Assembly (NCBI RefSeq): GCF_000725625.1
Contig: NZ_JOHS01000053.1
Span: 7,920 to 71,919 of the forward strand
Origin: Streptomyces sp. NRRL F-6676
GTDB lineage: Bacteria > Actinomycetota > Actinomycetes > Streptomycetales > Streptomycetaceae
DNA: 64,000 nucleotides
Reading direction: 5' to 3'
The position numbers were made by a program, and so were the translations under genes. The notes beneath the pieces are model-generated. The model saw only the letters and a program-made list of their open reading frames with translations, was not told the origin of the DNA and did not search any database. How positions within the stretch are numbered: the stretch's first letter is position 1; each line of letters opens with the position of its first letter. Below, piece after piece: positions 36,286 to 46,999 of the stretch.

Positions 36286-36659
36286 GCGCGGCCACCGCCG
36301 GCGACGGACCCTGGCTCGACGACGCGGCCGGCCGGCTGGTCCGCCCCTACCAGGTCAGCAACGGGCGGACCCGGCCGACCGCCGCGTTCGACCTGCTCAC
36401 CCAGGTGAGAGCCACCGGGGCCACCCCCCTAGGCCACCTCGCCCCCGAGTACGCCCAGGCGCTCGACCTCTGCCGGGGCCCGGTCTCCGTCGCCGAGGTC
36501 GCCGGACAGCTCCGGCTGCCGGTCGCGGTCGCCAAGGTGCTGCTGTCCGACCTCGTCGACAGCGGGGCGCTCACCACCAGGCCCCCGGCCTACCACCACA
36601 ACCCCACGGACCGGTCCCTTCTGGAGGCAGTGCTCGATGGACTACGACGACAGCTCTGA
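36282..36659 (+). CDS. cvnC: DUF742 protein CvnC
   Basis: A 125-aa protein with TTG start overlapping the cvnB stop. DGPWLDDAAGRLVRPYQVSNGRT and PLGHLAPEYAQALDLC are DUF742 signatures. The C-terminal half (VAEVAGQLRLPVAVAKVLLSDLVDSGALT) reads as a winged helix-turn-helix. It is a conserved partner in the CvnABCD complex. Its 3' end overlaps cvnD by 23 bp. Confidence 0.93.
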   Translation: MSAATAGDGPWLDDAAGRLVRPYQVSNGRTRPTAAFDLLTQVRATGATPLGHLAPEYAQALDLCRGPVSVAEVAGQLRLPVAVAKVLLSDLVDSGALTTRPPAYHHNPTDRSLLEAVLDGLRRQL

Positions 36660-37239
36660 CCCCTTCCCCACCGCCCTGAAGATCCTCGTGGCGGGCGGAT
36701 TCGGAGTCGGCAAGACCACCTTCGTGGGCGCGGTCAGCGAGATCGCGCCGCTCAGCACGGAGGAACTCCTCACCACGGTCAGCGCCGCCACCGACAACCT
36801 CGACGGCATCGAGAACAAAGTCGAGACGACCGTGGCGATGGACTTCGGCCGGATCACCCTCGACCCGCGCCACGTCCTCTACCTGTTCGGCACACCCGGC
36901 CAGGAACGGTTCTGGTTCATGTGGGACGAACTGTCCGAGGGCGCCCTCGGCGCGGTGATCCTCGCCGACACCCGCCGGCTCCAGGAGTGCTTCGCCGCCG
37001 TCGACTTCTTCGAGGAACGCGGCCTCGGCTTCATCGTCGCGATCAACGAGTTCGACGGCGCCCACCGCTACGACCCCGAGGAGGTGCGCGCCGCCCTCGA
37101 CCTCGACCGCCGCGTCCCCGTCGTCCGCTGCGACGCCCGCATCTCCAGCTCCGGCGTGCAGACCCTGCTCGCCCTCGTCACCCATCTCCTCGCCCACACC
37201 CCGGCCGCCCCGGCGCCGCACCACGGAGCCCGCACATGA
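36637..37239 (+). CDS. cvnD: Small GTPase CvnD
   Basis: A 200-aa Ras-superfamily GTPase of the bacterial MglA/conservon type. P-loop GGFGVGKTTFVG is at about residues 15-26. FGTPGQERFWFMWDEL is the switch II DxxGQ-type region with Pro-Gly-Gln. AINEFDGA takes the place of NKxD, with Glu for Lys as usual in CvnD proteins. GTP cycling is expected to relay a signal from CvnA. It overlaps the downstream GAF gene by 4 bp. Confidence 0.95.
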   Translation: MDYDDSSDPFPTALKILVAGGFGVGKTTFVGAVSEIAPLSTEELLTTVSAATDNLDGIENKVETTVAMDFGRITLDPRHVLYLFGTPGQERFWFMWDELSEGALGAVILADTRRLQECFAAVDFFEERGLGFIVAINEFDGAHRYDPEEVRAALDLDRRVPVVRCDARISSSGVQTLLALVTHLLAHTPAAPAPHHGART

Positions 37240-37862
37240 GCCCCCGCCGACTGCTGCTGACGCCCCAGGACGAGGACGCCCCCGCCCGCGTACGACGGCT
37301 GCGCGCCCTCGGCCTCGCCCTCGGCCCGCAGGAGTGCGCCGACCCCGCCCTGGACGCCTTCGCGGACCGGCTCGCCCAGGTGCTGGCGGCGCCGTACGCG
37401 ATGGTCAACTTCGTCGGTGAGCAACGGCAGTTCCTCGCCGGACTGCACACCCCGGGCGGCCTCCCGCTGCCCGCGGCCACCGGCGCGGACGGCACCGGAC
37501 GGGCCCGGCTGCTCGCCCGCGACCACGGCTTCTGCCCACACGTCGTGGTCCGCCGCCGGGCGCTCGCCCTGGAGGACGTCCGCGACTACCCCCGCTTCGC
37601 CGGCAACCCGATCGTCGACGAGACCGGCGTCCACGCCTACCTCGGCGCCCCGCTGCCCGACCCCTCCGGCATCGCGCTCGGCACGGTCTGCGTCGCCGAC
37701 GTCATCCCGCGCCGCTGGGGCCGGGAGGGGCTGGAGACCATCAAGGGGCTCGCCGCGGAGCTGACCGAACGGCTCGTGGGGCGCGAGGGGCACGAGAGCC
37801 GTGAGGCGCCCGGGACGGACGAGGACGGCGGCCGGCGCGACCCCCACCGCGACAGCGCGTGA
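37236..37862 (+). CDS. GAF domain protein, conservon fifth gene
   Basis: A 208-aa protein whose central part (about residues 40-175) is a GAF domain: APYAMVNFVGEQRQFLAGL, DHGFCPHVVVRRRALALEDV and VHAYLGAPLPDPSGIALGTVCV. ATGA overlap with cvnD makes it part of the conservon. Other conservons end in a cytochrome P450 or lack a fifth gene. It may sense a small molecule or redox state and act downstream of CvnD; this is inference. The C-terminus is a charged, disordered tail. Confidence 0.88.
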   Translation: MSPRRLLLTPQDEDAPARVRRLRALGLALGPQECADPALDAFADRLAQVLAAPYAMVNFVGEQRQFLAGLHTPGGLPLPAATGADGTGRARLLARDHGFCPHVVVRRRALALEDVRDYPRFAGNPIVDETGVHAYLGAPLPDPSGIALGTVCVADVIPRRWGREGLETIKGLAAELTERLVGREGHESREAPGTDEDGGRRDPHRDSA

Positions 37863-37990
37863 AGGAAAGCTGCGGGCGCGCTTAAGAAAGTCTCGATGGA
37901 CCGCCGGCCCGGCCGTACGGCAGATTCCTTCCGGGATCTCCCCACCGGGGGACCGAGCCGTAGAGCCGTCGAACCACAGGAGCCGTACGC

Positions 37991-39019
37991 GTGAAAGCGC
38001 TGGTCAAGCAGAAGGCGGAGCCCGGTCTGTGGCTCCGGGACGTACCCGAACCGACCATCGGCCCCGGTGATGTACTGATCAAGGTGCTGCGCACCGGGAT
38101 CTGCGGCACCGATCTGCACATCCGCTCCTGGGACGGGTGGGCGCGGCAGACCATCACCACCCCGCTGGTGCTCGGGCACGAGTTCGTCGGCGAGGTCGTC
38201 GACACCGGCCGCGACGTCACCGAGATCAAGGCGGGCGACCGGGTCAGCGGCGAGGGCCACCTGGTGTGCGGCACGTGCCGCAACTGCCTGGCCGGGCGCC
38301 GCCACCTGTGCCGGGCCACCGTCGGCCTCGGCGTCGGGCGCGACGGCGCGTTCGCCGAGTACGTCGCCCTGCCCGCGTCCAACGTGTGGGTGCACCGCGT
38401 TCCCGTCGATCTCGACGTGGCCGCCATCTTCGACCCGTTCGGCAACGCCGTGCACACCGCGCTGTCCTTCCCGCTGGTCGGCGAGGACGTGCTGATCACC
38501 GGCGCCGGACCCATCGGCCTGATGGCCGCCGCCGTGGCCCGGCACGCCGGCGCCCGCCATGTCGTCGTCACCGACGTGAGCGAGGAGCGCCTCGAGCTGG
38601 CCCGCAAGATCGGCGTCAGCCTGGCCCTCGACGTCTCCGCCGCCACGATCGCCGACGGACAGCGCGAGCTGGGGCTGCGCGAGGGCTTCGACGTCGGCCT
38701 GGAGATGTCCGGCCGCCCCGAGGCACTGCGCGACATGATCGCCAACATGACGCACGGCGGCCGGATCGCCATGCTCGGCCTGCCCGCCGAGGAGTTCCCC
38801 GTCGACTTCGCCCGGATCGTCACGTCGATGCTCACCCTCAAGGGCATCTACGGCCGGGAGATGTTCGAGACCTGGTACGCGATGTCCGTCCTGCTGGAGG
38901 GCGGTCTCGACCTCGCCCCCGTCATCACCGGCCGGTACGGCTACGCCGAGTACGAGGCCGCGTTCGCCGACGCCGCGAGCGGCCGGGGCGGCAAGGTCAT
39001 CCTCGACTGGACCGCGTGA
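37991..39019 (+). CDS. tdh: L-threonine 3-dehydrogenase
   Basis: A 342-aa zinc-dependent medium-chain dehydrogenase that oxidises L-threonine to 2-amino-3-ketobutyrate. GICGTDLHI (catalytic zinc Cys), GHEFVGEVV (His-Glu), the structural zinc lobe [16 protein letters not shown] and the NAD-binding [16 protein letters not shown] are all present. Length is as in E. coli Tdh. Gene order with kbl 37 bp downstream makes threonine-to-glycine catabolism clear. Confidence 0.97.
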   Translation: MKALVKQKAEPGLWLRDVPEPTIGPGDVLIKVLRTGICGTDLHIRSWDGWARQTITTPLVLGHEFVGEVVDTGRDVTEIKAGDRVSGEGHLVCGTCRNCLAGRRHLCRATVGLGVGRDGAFAEYVALPASNVWVHRVPVDLDVAAIFDPFGNAVHTALSFPLVGEDVLITGAGPIGLMAAAVARHAGARHVVVTDVSEERLELARKIGVSLALDVSAATIADGQRELGLREGFDVGLEMSGRPEALRDMIANMTHGGRIAMLGLPAEEFPVDFARIVTSMLTLKGIYGREMFETWYAMSVLLEGGLDLAPVITGRYGYAEYEAAFADAASGRGGKVILDWTA

Positions 39020-39056
39020 GCCACCCTCCTCTCCCGTATCCCCAGGAGTTTCTGAC

Positions 39057-40250
39057 ATGTTCGCCTCCGTACGCGACGACCTTCGCGCCACCCTCGACGA
39101 GATCCGCGCCGCCGGGCTGCACAAGCCCGAGCGCGTCCTCGGCACCCCGCAGTCCGCGACCGTCGCCGTCACCGCCGGCGGCCGGCCCGGCGAGGTCCTC
39201 AACTTCTGCGCCAACAACTACCTCGGTCTCGCCGACCACCCCGAGGTGGTCGCCGCCGCCCACGAGGCGCTGGACCGCTGGGGCTACGGCATGGCCTCCG
39301 TCCGTTTCATCTGCGGCACGCAGGAGGTGCACAAGGAGCTGGAGGCCCGGCTCTCCGCCTTCCTCGGCCAGGAGGACACGATCCTGTACTCCTCCTGCTT
39401 CGACGCCAACGGCGGCGTCTTCGAGACGCTGCTCGGCACCGAGGACGCGGTGATCTCCGACGCGCTGAACCACGCCTCGATCATCGACGGCATCCGGCTG
39501 TCCAAGGCCCGCCGCTTCCGCTACGCCAACCGGGACATGGCCGACCTGGAGGCGCAGCTCAAGGCGGCCGGGGACGCCCGGCGCAGGCTGATCGTCACCG
39601 ACGGCGTCTTCTCGATGGACGGCTACGTGGCGCCGCTCGCCGAGATCTGCGACCTCGCCGACCGGTACGACGCCATGGTCATGGTCGACGACTCGCACGC
39701 CGTCGGCTTCGTCGGCCCCGGCGGCCGGGGCACGCCCGAGCTGCACGGCGTCATGGACCGGGTCGACATCCTCACCGGCACGCTGGGCAAGGCGCTCGGG
39801 GGCGCGTCGGGCGGGTACGTCGCCGCGCGCGCCGAGATCGTCGCGCTGCTGCGGCAGCGGTCGCGGCCGTACCTGTTCTCCAACACGCTCGCGCCGGTGA
39901 TCGCGGCGGCGTCGCTGAAGGTGCTGGATCTGCTGGAGTCGGCGGGGGAGCTGCGGGAGCGGCTGGCCGCCAACACGGAGCTGTTCCGGCGGCGGATGGG
40001 GGAGGAGGGGTTCGACGTCCTCCCCGGCGACCACGCGATCGCCCCGGTGATGATCGGCGACGCGGCGGAGGCGGGCCGGATGGCCGAGCTGCTGCTGGAG
40101 CGGGGCGTGTACGTGATCGGGTTCTCGTACCCGGTGGTGCCGGAGGGCGCGGCGCGCATCCGGGTCCAGCTGTCCGCCGCGCACTCGACGGAGGACGTGG
40201 AGCGGGCGGTGGCGGCGTTCGTCGCGGCGCGAGCCGAGCTGGGCGCCTGA
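39057..40250 (+). CDS. kbl: Glycine C-acetyltransferase (2-amino-3-ketobutyrate CoA ligase)
   Basis: A 397-aa PLP enzyme of the alpha-oxoamine synthase family. It splits 2-amino-3-ketobutyrate with CoA to glycine and acetyl-Co[18 protein letters not shown] opens the fold, [13 protein letters not shown] holds the cofactor Asp/His, and [12 protein letters not shown] the Schiff-base Lys (about residue 244). It is co-directional with tdh and ends before a dispersed repeat, so the two genes form an operon. Confidence 0.97.
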   Translation: MFASVRDDLRATLDEIRAAGLHKPERVLGTPQSATVAVTAGGRPGEVLNFCANNYLGLADHPEVVAAAHEALDRWGYGMASVRFICGTQEVHKELEARLSAFLGQEDTILYSSCFDANGGVFETLLGTEDAVISDALNHASIIDGIRLSKARRFRYANRDMADLEAQLKAAGDARRRLIVTDGVFSMDGYVAPLAEICDLADRYDAMVMVDDSHAVGFVGPGGRGTPELHGVMDRVDILTGTLGKALGGASGGYVAARAEIVALLRQRSRPYLFSNTLAPVIAAASLKVLDLLESAGELRERLAANTELFRRRMGEEGFDVLPGDHAIAPVMIGDAAEAGRMAELLLERGVYVIGFSYPVVPEGAARIRVQLSAAHSTEDVERAVAAFVAARAELGA

Positions 40251-40257
40251 GAACTCG

Positions 40258-40402
40258 GGCGGGCGGGGTGCGTCGGCGGGTGCGGGCCGGATGTGGCTGG
40301 TCGCGCAGTTCCCCGCGCCCCTGAAAGGTTGGGGGGCGCCCCCCAGCTTTTCAAGCCCCGTGAAGGGACGGGAAGGGCAGGCGCGGCGGGGGCACAACCC
40401 TG
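40258..40402. repeat. Dispersed palindromic intergenic repeat, copy 4
   Basis: GTCGCGCAGTTCCCCGCGCC and CCTGAAAGGTTGGGGGGCGC, followed by GAAGGGACGGGAAGGGCAGG. Part of the family at 1195, 22430, 26875 and 57010. It separates kbl from the LysR gene and may include the kbl terminator. Confidence 0.75.
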
Positions 40403-40421
40403 GCCTGCGATAATCGGGCGT

Positions 40422-41327
40422 GTGATTGAGGCACGGCGGTTGCACATCCTTCGTGCGGTGGCGGATCACCGCACGGTGACCGCGGCCGCTGCCGCGTTGT
40501 ATCTCACGCCCTCCGCCGTCTCGCAGCAGCTGGCCGCACTGGAGCAGGAGACCGGGCACCGCCTCGTGGAGCGCGGCGCCAGGGGCGTGCGGCTGACGGC
40601 GGCCGGGGAGATCCTGCTCGGCCACACCCACGCCGTCCTCGCCCAGCTGGAGCGTGCGGAGGCCGAGCTCGCGGCATACAGCGGGGGCTCGGCCGGCACG
40701 GTCACGCTCGCCGCGTTCGCCACCGGAATCGGCCTGGTCGTCGCCCCCGCACTGGCCACCCTGGCCCGTACCGCACCCGGCATCCGCGTCCGCGTCCAGG
40801 ACGCCGAGGGCGACGCCAGCCTGCCGATGGTCCTGGACCGGCAGGTGGACGTGGCGGTCGCCGTCGAGTACCGGGGCGCCCCGGGCGCCGACGACCCCCG
40901 GCTCACCCACATCGCGCTGTACGCCGAACCGTTCGAGGCGGTCGTCCCCGTCGCCCACCGGCTGGCCGGGGCGGAGGTCGTGCCGCTCGCCGAGCTCGCC
41001 AAGGACCCGTGGATCGGCCCCTACCCGGGCAACCCCTGCCACGACGTGGTCGTCCTGGCCTGCGAGCACGCCGGCTTCCAGCCCCGTCTCGAACACTCCT
41101 CCGACGACTTCAGCGCCGTCATCTCGCTGGCGTCCGCCGGGGTCGGCGTGGCGCTCGTGCCGCGCTCGGCGCTGCGCGGAATGGACCTCAGCGGGGTCGT
41201 GGTCCGGCCGGTGGACGGCGTGGCCCCCACGCGCCGGGTGTTCGCGGCGGTACGCCGGGGCGCGGAGGAGCACCCGCTGATCCGCCCCGTACTGGACGCG
41301 CTGACCGGGGCCGCGACGGCGCACTGA
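40422..41327 (+). CDS. LysR family transcriptional regulator
   Basis: A 301-aa regulator. The N-terminal winged HTH is RRLHILRAVADHRTVTAAAA then LYLTPSAVSQQLAALEQETG. Residues about 90-295 form the periplasmic-binding-protein-like effector domain. GTG 40422 is chosen: it begins directly at the HTH, whereas the upstream frame runs through repeat DNA. It follows tdh-kbl on the same strand, so it is not the usual divergent arrangement, and its target is unknown. Confidence 0.9.
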   Translation: MIEARRLHILRAVADHRTVTAAAAALYLTPSAVSQQLAALEQETGHRLVERGARGVRLTAAGEILLGHTHAVLAQLERAEAELAAYSGGSAGTVTLAAFATGIGLVVAPALATLARTAPGIRVRVQDAEGDASLPMVLDRQVDVAVAVEYRGAPGADDPRLTHIALYAEPFEAVVPVAHRLAGAEVVPLAELAKDPWIGPYPGNPCHDVVVLACEHAGFQPRLEHSSDDFSAVISLASAGVGVALVPRSALRGMDLSGVVVRPVDGVAPTRRVFAAVRRGAEEHPLIRPVLDALTGAATAH

Positions 41328-41406
41328 GAGCGCCCCGGCGTGTGCCCCGGCGCCGGCACCCCGACGCCGGCGCCCCGGTGTCAGTGGCGTTGGTTAGCGT
41401 GCGGGC

Positions 41407-41766
41407 ATGCCGGATGCCGAAGACGTACGCCGTATCGCCCTCTCCCTGCCGGACACGGCGGAGAAGACCGCCTGGAGCATGCCCACGTTCCGCGTCGCGG
41501 GAAAGATGTTCGCCACCCTGCCCGAGGACGAGACGTCCCTCGCCGTGCGCTGCCCGAAGGTGGAGCGCGACGAACTCGTGCTCGCCGAGCCCGACAAGTT
41601 CTGGATCGCGGGCCACGAGGCGTCCTTCGCCTGGGTGCGCGCACGGCTCGCGGCCCTGGAGGACGAGGCGGAACTGCGCGACATCCTCGCCGACTCCTGG
41701 CGGCAGGCGGCCCCGCCCCGCCTCCTGGAGGCCCACCCGACGCTCGGCCTCCCGGCCACCGGCTGA
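41407..41766 (+). CDS. MmcQ/YjbR family protein
   Basis: A 119-aa small cytoplasmic protein. MPDAEDVRRIALSLPDTAEK and SMPTFRVAGKMFATL are typical of the MmcQ/YjbR (CyaY-like fold) family, often annotated as DNA-binding although the function is unsettled. The C-terminus (LPATG) runs into a 23-bp tandem repeat that also covers the stop codon, so the final residues may have been changed by repeat expansion. Confidence 0.88.
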   Translation: MPDAEDVRRIALSLPDTAEKTAWSMPTFRVAGKMFATLPEDETSLAVRCPKVERDELVLAEPDKFWIAGHEASFAWVRARLAALEDEAELRDILADSWRQAAPPRLLEAHPTLGLPATG

Positions 41767-41830
41767 CCGGCGCCCCGGCCACCGGCTGACCGGCGCCCCG
41801 GCCACCGGCTGACCGGCCACCGGCGCCCCG
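41754..41830. repeat. 23-bp tandem repeat overlapping the end of the MmcQ/YjbR gene
   Basis: GGCCACCGGCTGACCGGCGC plus CCC occurs at 41754-41776 and 41777-41799, with a third, partly rearranged copy from 41800. The first copy includes the stop codon of the gene, so the TGA itself is repeated. The 23-bp period is not a multiple of three. Confidence 0.85.
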
Positions 41831-41933
41831 TCGGCCCGGGCACCGCGCGGAAAGCCGTGCGCGGCGACCGCCCGGAGTGCGGTATGGTTTCCGTGCGCGT
41901 TCACCCGGGGGAAACCCCAGGTCAGACGGGCAA

Positions 41934-42007
<74 letters not shown>

Positions 42008-42028
42008 CTCGTGAGAGTCGCCGTTCAG

Positions 42029-42059
42029 GGCCGGTTTCGGAAGGCATCCGAAACCGGCC
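42029..42059 (+). terminator. Terminator hairpin after tRNA-Pro copy 1
   Basis: GGCCGGTTTCGGA (42029-42041) pairs perfectly with TCCGAAACCGGCC (42047-42059) around a 5-nt loop and is followed by TTCGTC. Between tRNA and hairpin, GACTCGTGAGAGTC is a smaller stem shared with the other tRNA copy. Confidence 0.85.
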
Positions 42060-42069
42060 TTCGTCATTC

Positions 42070-42115
42070 CCGCGTCCACGGAATTCCCGATTTCCCGCGT
42101 GCACGGAATTCCCGG
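42070..42115. repeat. 21-bp imperfect direct repeat
   Basis: CCCGCGTCCACGGAATTCCC (from 42070) and CCCGCGTGCACGGAATTCCC (from 42094) recur 24 bp apart, upstream of the ABC transporter gene. Regulator half-sites or a small duplication are both possible. Nothing else is obvious between here and 42275 apart from GGAGGG before the next ATG. Confidence 0.5.
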
Positions 42116-42275
42116 ACGTGCGCGGGCCCGTGGCCGAACCTGTTCGCACACCGTACGGCCGGCGAGAAAACTCTTGGACCGCGCCGGTCCCCGCGCGGGA
42201 AACTGCCCTCTTCCACCGGGCCCCTCACACACGACCGCCGTGCGGTGCGCCCCCTCATGACTACGGAGGGTTTCC

Positions 42276-44165
<1,890 letters not shown>

Positions 44166-44224
44166 ACGCGCGACGCGAGCGGTCGCACGGTGTGGCCCCG
44201 GGCCCCGGGGGAACCCGGGGCCAC

Positions 44225-45754
44225 ATGGACGAGCAGGCAGCACTTCACCGGTCGTACTGGCTCGAGACGGCCCCCGCGGGGGAACCCGGACCGCCCCCGG
44301 CCGACGGCCTCACCGTGGACGTCGCCGTCGTCGGCGGCGGCATCGCCGGGCTCAGCACCGCCTGGGAACTGGCCCGCGACGGCCACCGCGTCGCCGTCCT
44401 GGAGGCAGGCCGGCTCGCCGCCGGGGTCACCGGCTACACCACGGCGAAGCTGACCGCCCAGCACACCCTGATCTACGACAAGCTGCGCCGCACCCGCGAC
44501 GCCGAGGCCGCCCGGCTGTACGCCCGCTCCCAGTACGAGGCCGTCCGGCACGCCGGGGAGATCGCCGCCGAGCTCGGCATCGAGTGCGAGTGGGAGGAGA
44601 GCGCGGCCTACACCTTCACGCGGAAGGCCGGCCGCGTCGACGAGCTGCGCGCCGAGGCCGAGGCCGCCCGCGAGGCCGGGCTGCCCGCCGAGTTCACCAC
44701 CGACACCGACCTGCCCTTCCCCGTCGCGGGCGCCGTCAAGGTCACCGACCAGGCACAGTTCCACCCCGTCAAGTACCTCAGGGCGCTCGCCGAGGACATC
44801 CGCCGCCGGGGCGGCACCCTGCACGAGAACACCCGCGTCACCGGACTCACCGAGGGCGAGCCCTGCGTGCTCACCACGGAGGCGGGGACGGAGGTGAAGG
44901 CGGGGGCGGTCGTCGTCGCCACGCACTACCCCGTCTTCGACCGCGCGCTGCTGTTCACCCGGCTCTCCCCGCGCCGCGAACTCGTGATCGCCGCGCCCAT
45001 CGAGGCCGAGGCCGCCCCGCGCGGCATGTACATCACGCCCGACGAGAACACCCGTTCGGTGCGGACGGCCCCGTACACGGACGGCAAACGGCTCCTCGTC
45101 ATCACCGGCGAGCACTTCACCCCGGGCGCCGGGGAGGACGTCGAGGAGCGGTTCGGCCGGCTCACCGAATGGGCCGGACGCCACTTCGGCGACCTTCGCC
45201 TCAGCCACCGCTGGGCCACCCAGGACAACGACTCCACGGACACCGTCCCGCTCGTCGGCCCCCTGCACCAGGGCAGCCGTCACGCCTATGTGGCCACCGG
45301 GTTCGGCGGCTGGGGGCTGAGCGGCGGCATCATGGCGGGCAGGCTGCTCGCCGATCTGATCGGCGGGCGCACGCCCGAGTGGAGCGGACTGTACGACCCC
45401 CGGCGGCTCGGCTCGGTCGTCCGCGAGGGCGGGGAGTTCCTCAAGAACCAGGCCAAGGTCGCCAAGCACTTCGTCGGCGACCGGCTCACCTCGATGAGTG
45501 GCCCCGGCGTCGACGAGATCGCCCCGGGCGACGGCGCGATCGTCCACGTCGACGGCAAGCGCACCGCCGTCCACCGCGACGAGGCCGGAGCCCTGCACGC
45601 CGTCTCCGCGCGCTGCACCCACCTGGGCTGTCTGGTCGCCTTCAACCGCGCCGAACGCGCCTGGGAGTGCCCGTGCCACGGCTCCCGCTTCGACCCGGAC
45701 GGCGCGGTCGTCCAGGGCCCGGCCCTGCGGCCGCTGGAACCCCGGGAGCTGTGA
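44225..45754 (+). CDS. FAD-dependent oxidoreductase with C-terminal Rieske [2Fe-2S] domain
   Basis: A 509-aa two-domain redox protein. The DAO-type FAD domain opens with VAVVGGGIAGLSTAWELA (about residues 33-50), has GVTGYTTAKLTAQH, and ends with YVATGFGGWGLSGGIMAGRL. The Rieske domain occupies about residues 430-509, with CTHLGC (about 463) and CPCHGS (about 481). It is therefore able to pass electrons between a flavin and a [2Fe-2S] cluster. The substrate is unknown; this architecture is widespread in actinobacteria and bacilli. ATG 44225 begins homologous sequence. A 60-aa unknown gene follows 89 bp later. Confidence 0.92.
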   Translation: MDEQAALHRSYWLETAPAGEPGPPPADGLTVDVAVVGGGIAGLSTAWELARDGHRVAVLEAGRLAAGVTGYTTAKLTAQHTLIYDKLRRTRDAEAARLYARSQYEAVRHAGEIAAELGIECEWEESAAYTFTRKAGRVDELRAEAEAAREAGLPAEFTTDTDLPFPVAGAVKVTDQAQFHPVKYLRALAEDIRRRGGTLHENTRVTGLTEGEPCVLTTEAGTEVKAGAVVVATHYPVFDRALLFTRLSPRRELVIAAPIEAEAAPRGMYITPDENTRSVRTAPYTDGKRLLVITGEHFTPGAGEDVEERFGRLTEWAGRHFGDLRLSHRWATQDNDSTDTVPLVGPLHQGSRHAYVATGFGGWGLSGGIMAGRLLADLIGGRTPEWSGLYDPRRLGSVVREGGEFLKNQAKVAKHFVGDRLTSMSGPGVDEIAPGDGAIVHVDGKRTAVHRDEAGALHAVSARCTHLGCLVAFNRAERAWECPCHGSRFDPDGAVVQGPALRPLEPREL

Positions 45755-45843
45755 GGTGTTTCGGCCGTGGGCCGCTGGGCACCCGGAGCTGCGGGCACCG
45801 GAACGTCCCGATTCTCCAGGATGAAGAAGGAAGATGACTCGCT

Positions 45844-46026
45844 GTGACCGCGCACATACCTGACACCTGCGTCGCCGACCGACCGGAGACCGGCTGGGCC
45901 AAGGCCAGGCAGGCCCGGGGGAAGGGCGTACGCACCTGCGTGCCGGCGGTCGAGGAGCGCGGCGAACTGCGCGGGACGGAAGCGGTGCGGGACTCCGAGG
46001 GCAACATCGTCCGGGGCGAGGACTGA
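45844..46026 (+). CDS. 60-aa hypothetical protein
   Basis: GTG 45844 opens a 60-codon frame with AAGGAAG about 15 bp upstream. The product is charged, has two Cys residues (about 9 and 32), no membrane helix, and ends DSEGNIVRGED. I do not recognise a family. Its reading frame is clean, and a strong terminator lies 45 bp after its stop, so it is plausibly the last gene of a unit with the FAD-Rieske protein. Confidence 0.55.
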   Translation: MTAHIPDTCVADRPETGWAKARQARGKGVRTCVPAVEERGELRGTEAVRDSEGNIVRGED

Positions 46027-46071
46027 GACAGCCACGGGGGCAGAGACCACTACCGGAAACAGGGGTAGGTG

Positions 46072-46115
46072 GAGGGGCCGGAGCGACGGTTGGCGGACCG
46101 TCACTCCGGCCCCTC
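46072..46115 (+). terminator. Strong hairpin terminator
   Basis: GAGGGGCCGGAG-c-GACGGT (46072-46090) pairs with ACCGTC-a-CTCCGGCCCCTC (46097-46115), an 18-bp stem with one mismatch. It ends the unit containing the FAD-Rieske and 60-aa genes. The remaining bases to 46253 hold the promoter region of the next gene, with nothing distinctive seen. Confidence 0.85.
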
Positions 46116-46253
46116 GGTGCGTGCGCCGCCCCCCGGATCCCGTCCCTTTACCGGCCTCTTGCCGACTGCGCGGGGTGCCGCACGCGTGGAACGCCCCGCC
46201 CCGGGCAGGGGTGATCCCAAGGGCCGCCGAGAGATCCCGTCGGGGGTTGGGAG

Positions 46254-46889
46254 ATGCTGCGCACCGGCACGGACATACCCGTGGGCATCGTCGTCGACGA
46301 AGGGCGTGGTGACGGCGGTGTGCTGCTCACCCTGCGCGGGGAGATCGTCCACGGAACCGTCGAGCCGCTGACCGACGTCCTGGCGCGCGTCTCCGCCGGC
46401 GCCGGGGGCGTGACGCTCGACATGGCCGGTGTCACCTACATGGACTCCGCCGGCCTCGCCTTCCTCCGGGCCGTCGGCGACTTCCAGCGGCGTACGGGCA
46501 TCCCGGTACGGACCGTCCACTGGAGCGGCCAGCCACGCAGAGTGCTGGAGTTCACCGCGCTCGACGGCGACGAGGCGCCGGCGCCCGGACCGTCGGCGGC
46601 CGCCAGGGAGCGGGAAGAGCTTGCCCGGCGGCTGGAGGAAGAGGTCGATCAGCTGCGACAGGCCCTGGTGTCACGGCCGTTGATCGACCGGGCGACGGGG
46701 GTGCTGATGGCGGCGGAGGTGTGCACGGCGGAGCAGGCGTGGGAGATCCTGCGCGAGACCTCGCAGCGGGCGAACGTGAAGCTGCGGCTGGTGGCGCGGG
46801 CGGTGGTCGACAGCGTGGACGGCCCTCCGCCGGAGGAGCCGGTGCTGTCGGCCCTGCGGTGCGCGCTGCTGCGGCACCGCCGGAAATGA
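46254..46889 (+). CDS. STAS and ANTAR domain regulator
   Basis: A 211-aa regulator. Residues about 15-105 form a STAS domain (GGVLLTLRGEIVHGTVEPL, MAGVTYMDSAGLAFL, where the Ser of DSAG is the usual phosphorylation site of anti-anti-sigma factors). Residues about 125-190 form an ANTAR RNA-binding domain (LRQALVSRPLIDRATGVLM through AWEILRETSQRANVKLRLVA). It may link partner-switching to transcription antitermination through paired RNA hairpins. The combination is known in actinobacteria but poorly characterised. It is monocistronic. Confidence 0.88.
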   Translation: MLRTGTDIPVGIVVDEGRGDGGVLLTLRGEIVHGTVEPLTDVLARVSAGAGGVTLDMAGVTYMDSAGLAFLRAVGDFQRRTGIPVRTVHWSGQPRRVLEFTALDGDEAPAPGPSAAAREREELARRLEEEVDQLRQALVSRPLIDRATGVLMAAEVCTAEQAWEILRETSQRANVKLRLVARAVVDSVDGPPPEEPVLSALRCALLRHRRK

Positions 46890-46930
46890 CGTGTTGATCC
46901 CGGATGTTCCTGTTGCTCACCGGGAGCGCC

Positions 46931-46975
46931 TTGCCAATTCGTAGTCGTGGTGATTACAGTCCTTCACTGTAATCA
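46931..46975 (+). promoter_or_regulatory. Promoter with overlapping perfect palindromic operator
   Basis: TGATTACAGT (46951-46960), spacer CCTTC, and ACTGTAATCA (46966-46975) form a perfect 10-bp inverted repeat. TTGCCA (46931-46936) and TACAGT (46955-46960), 18 bp apart, form a good promoter, so a repressor bound to the palindrome would cover the -10. It controls the NmrA-like gene starting near 47000. A/T content is unusually high for this window. Confidence 0.8.
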
Positions 46976-46999
46976 TCATTGCTACAGATTGGTGTGATC

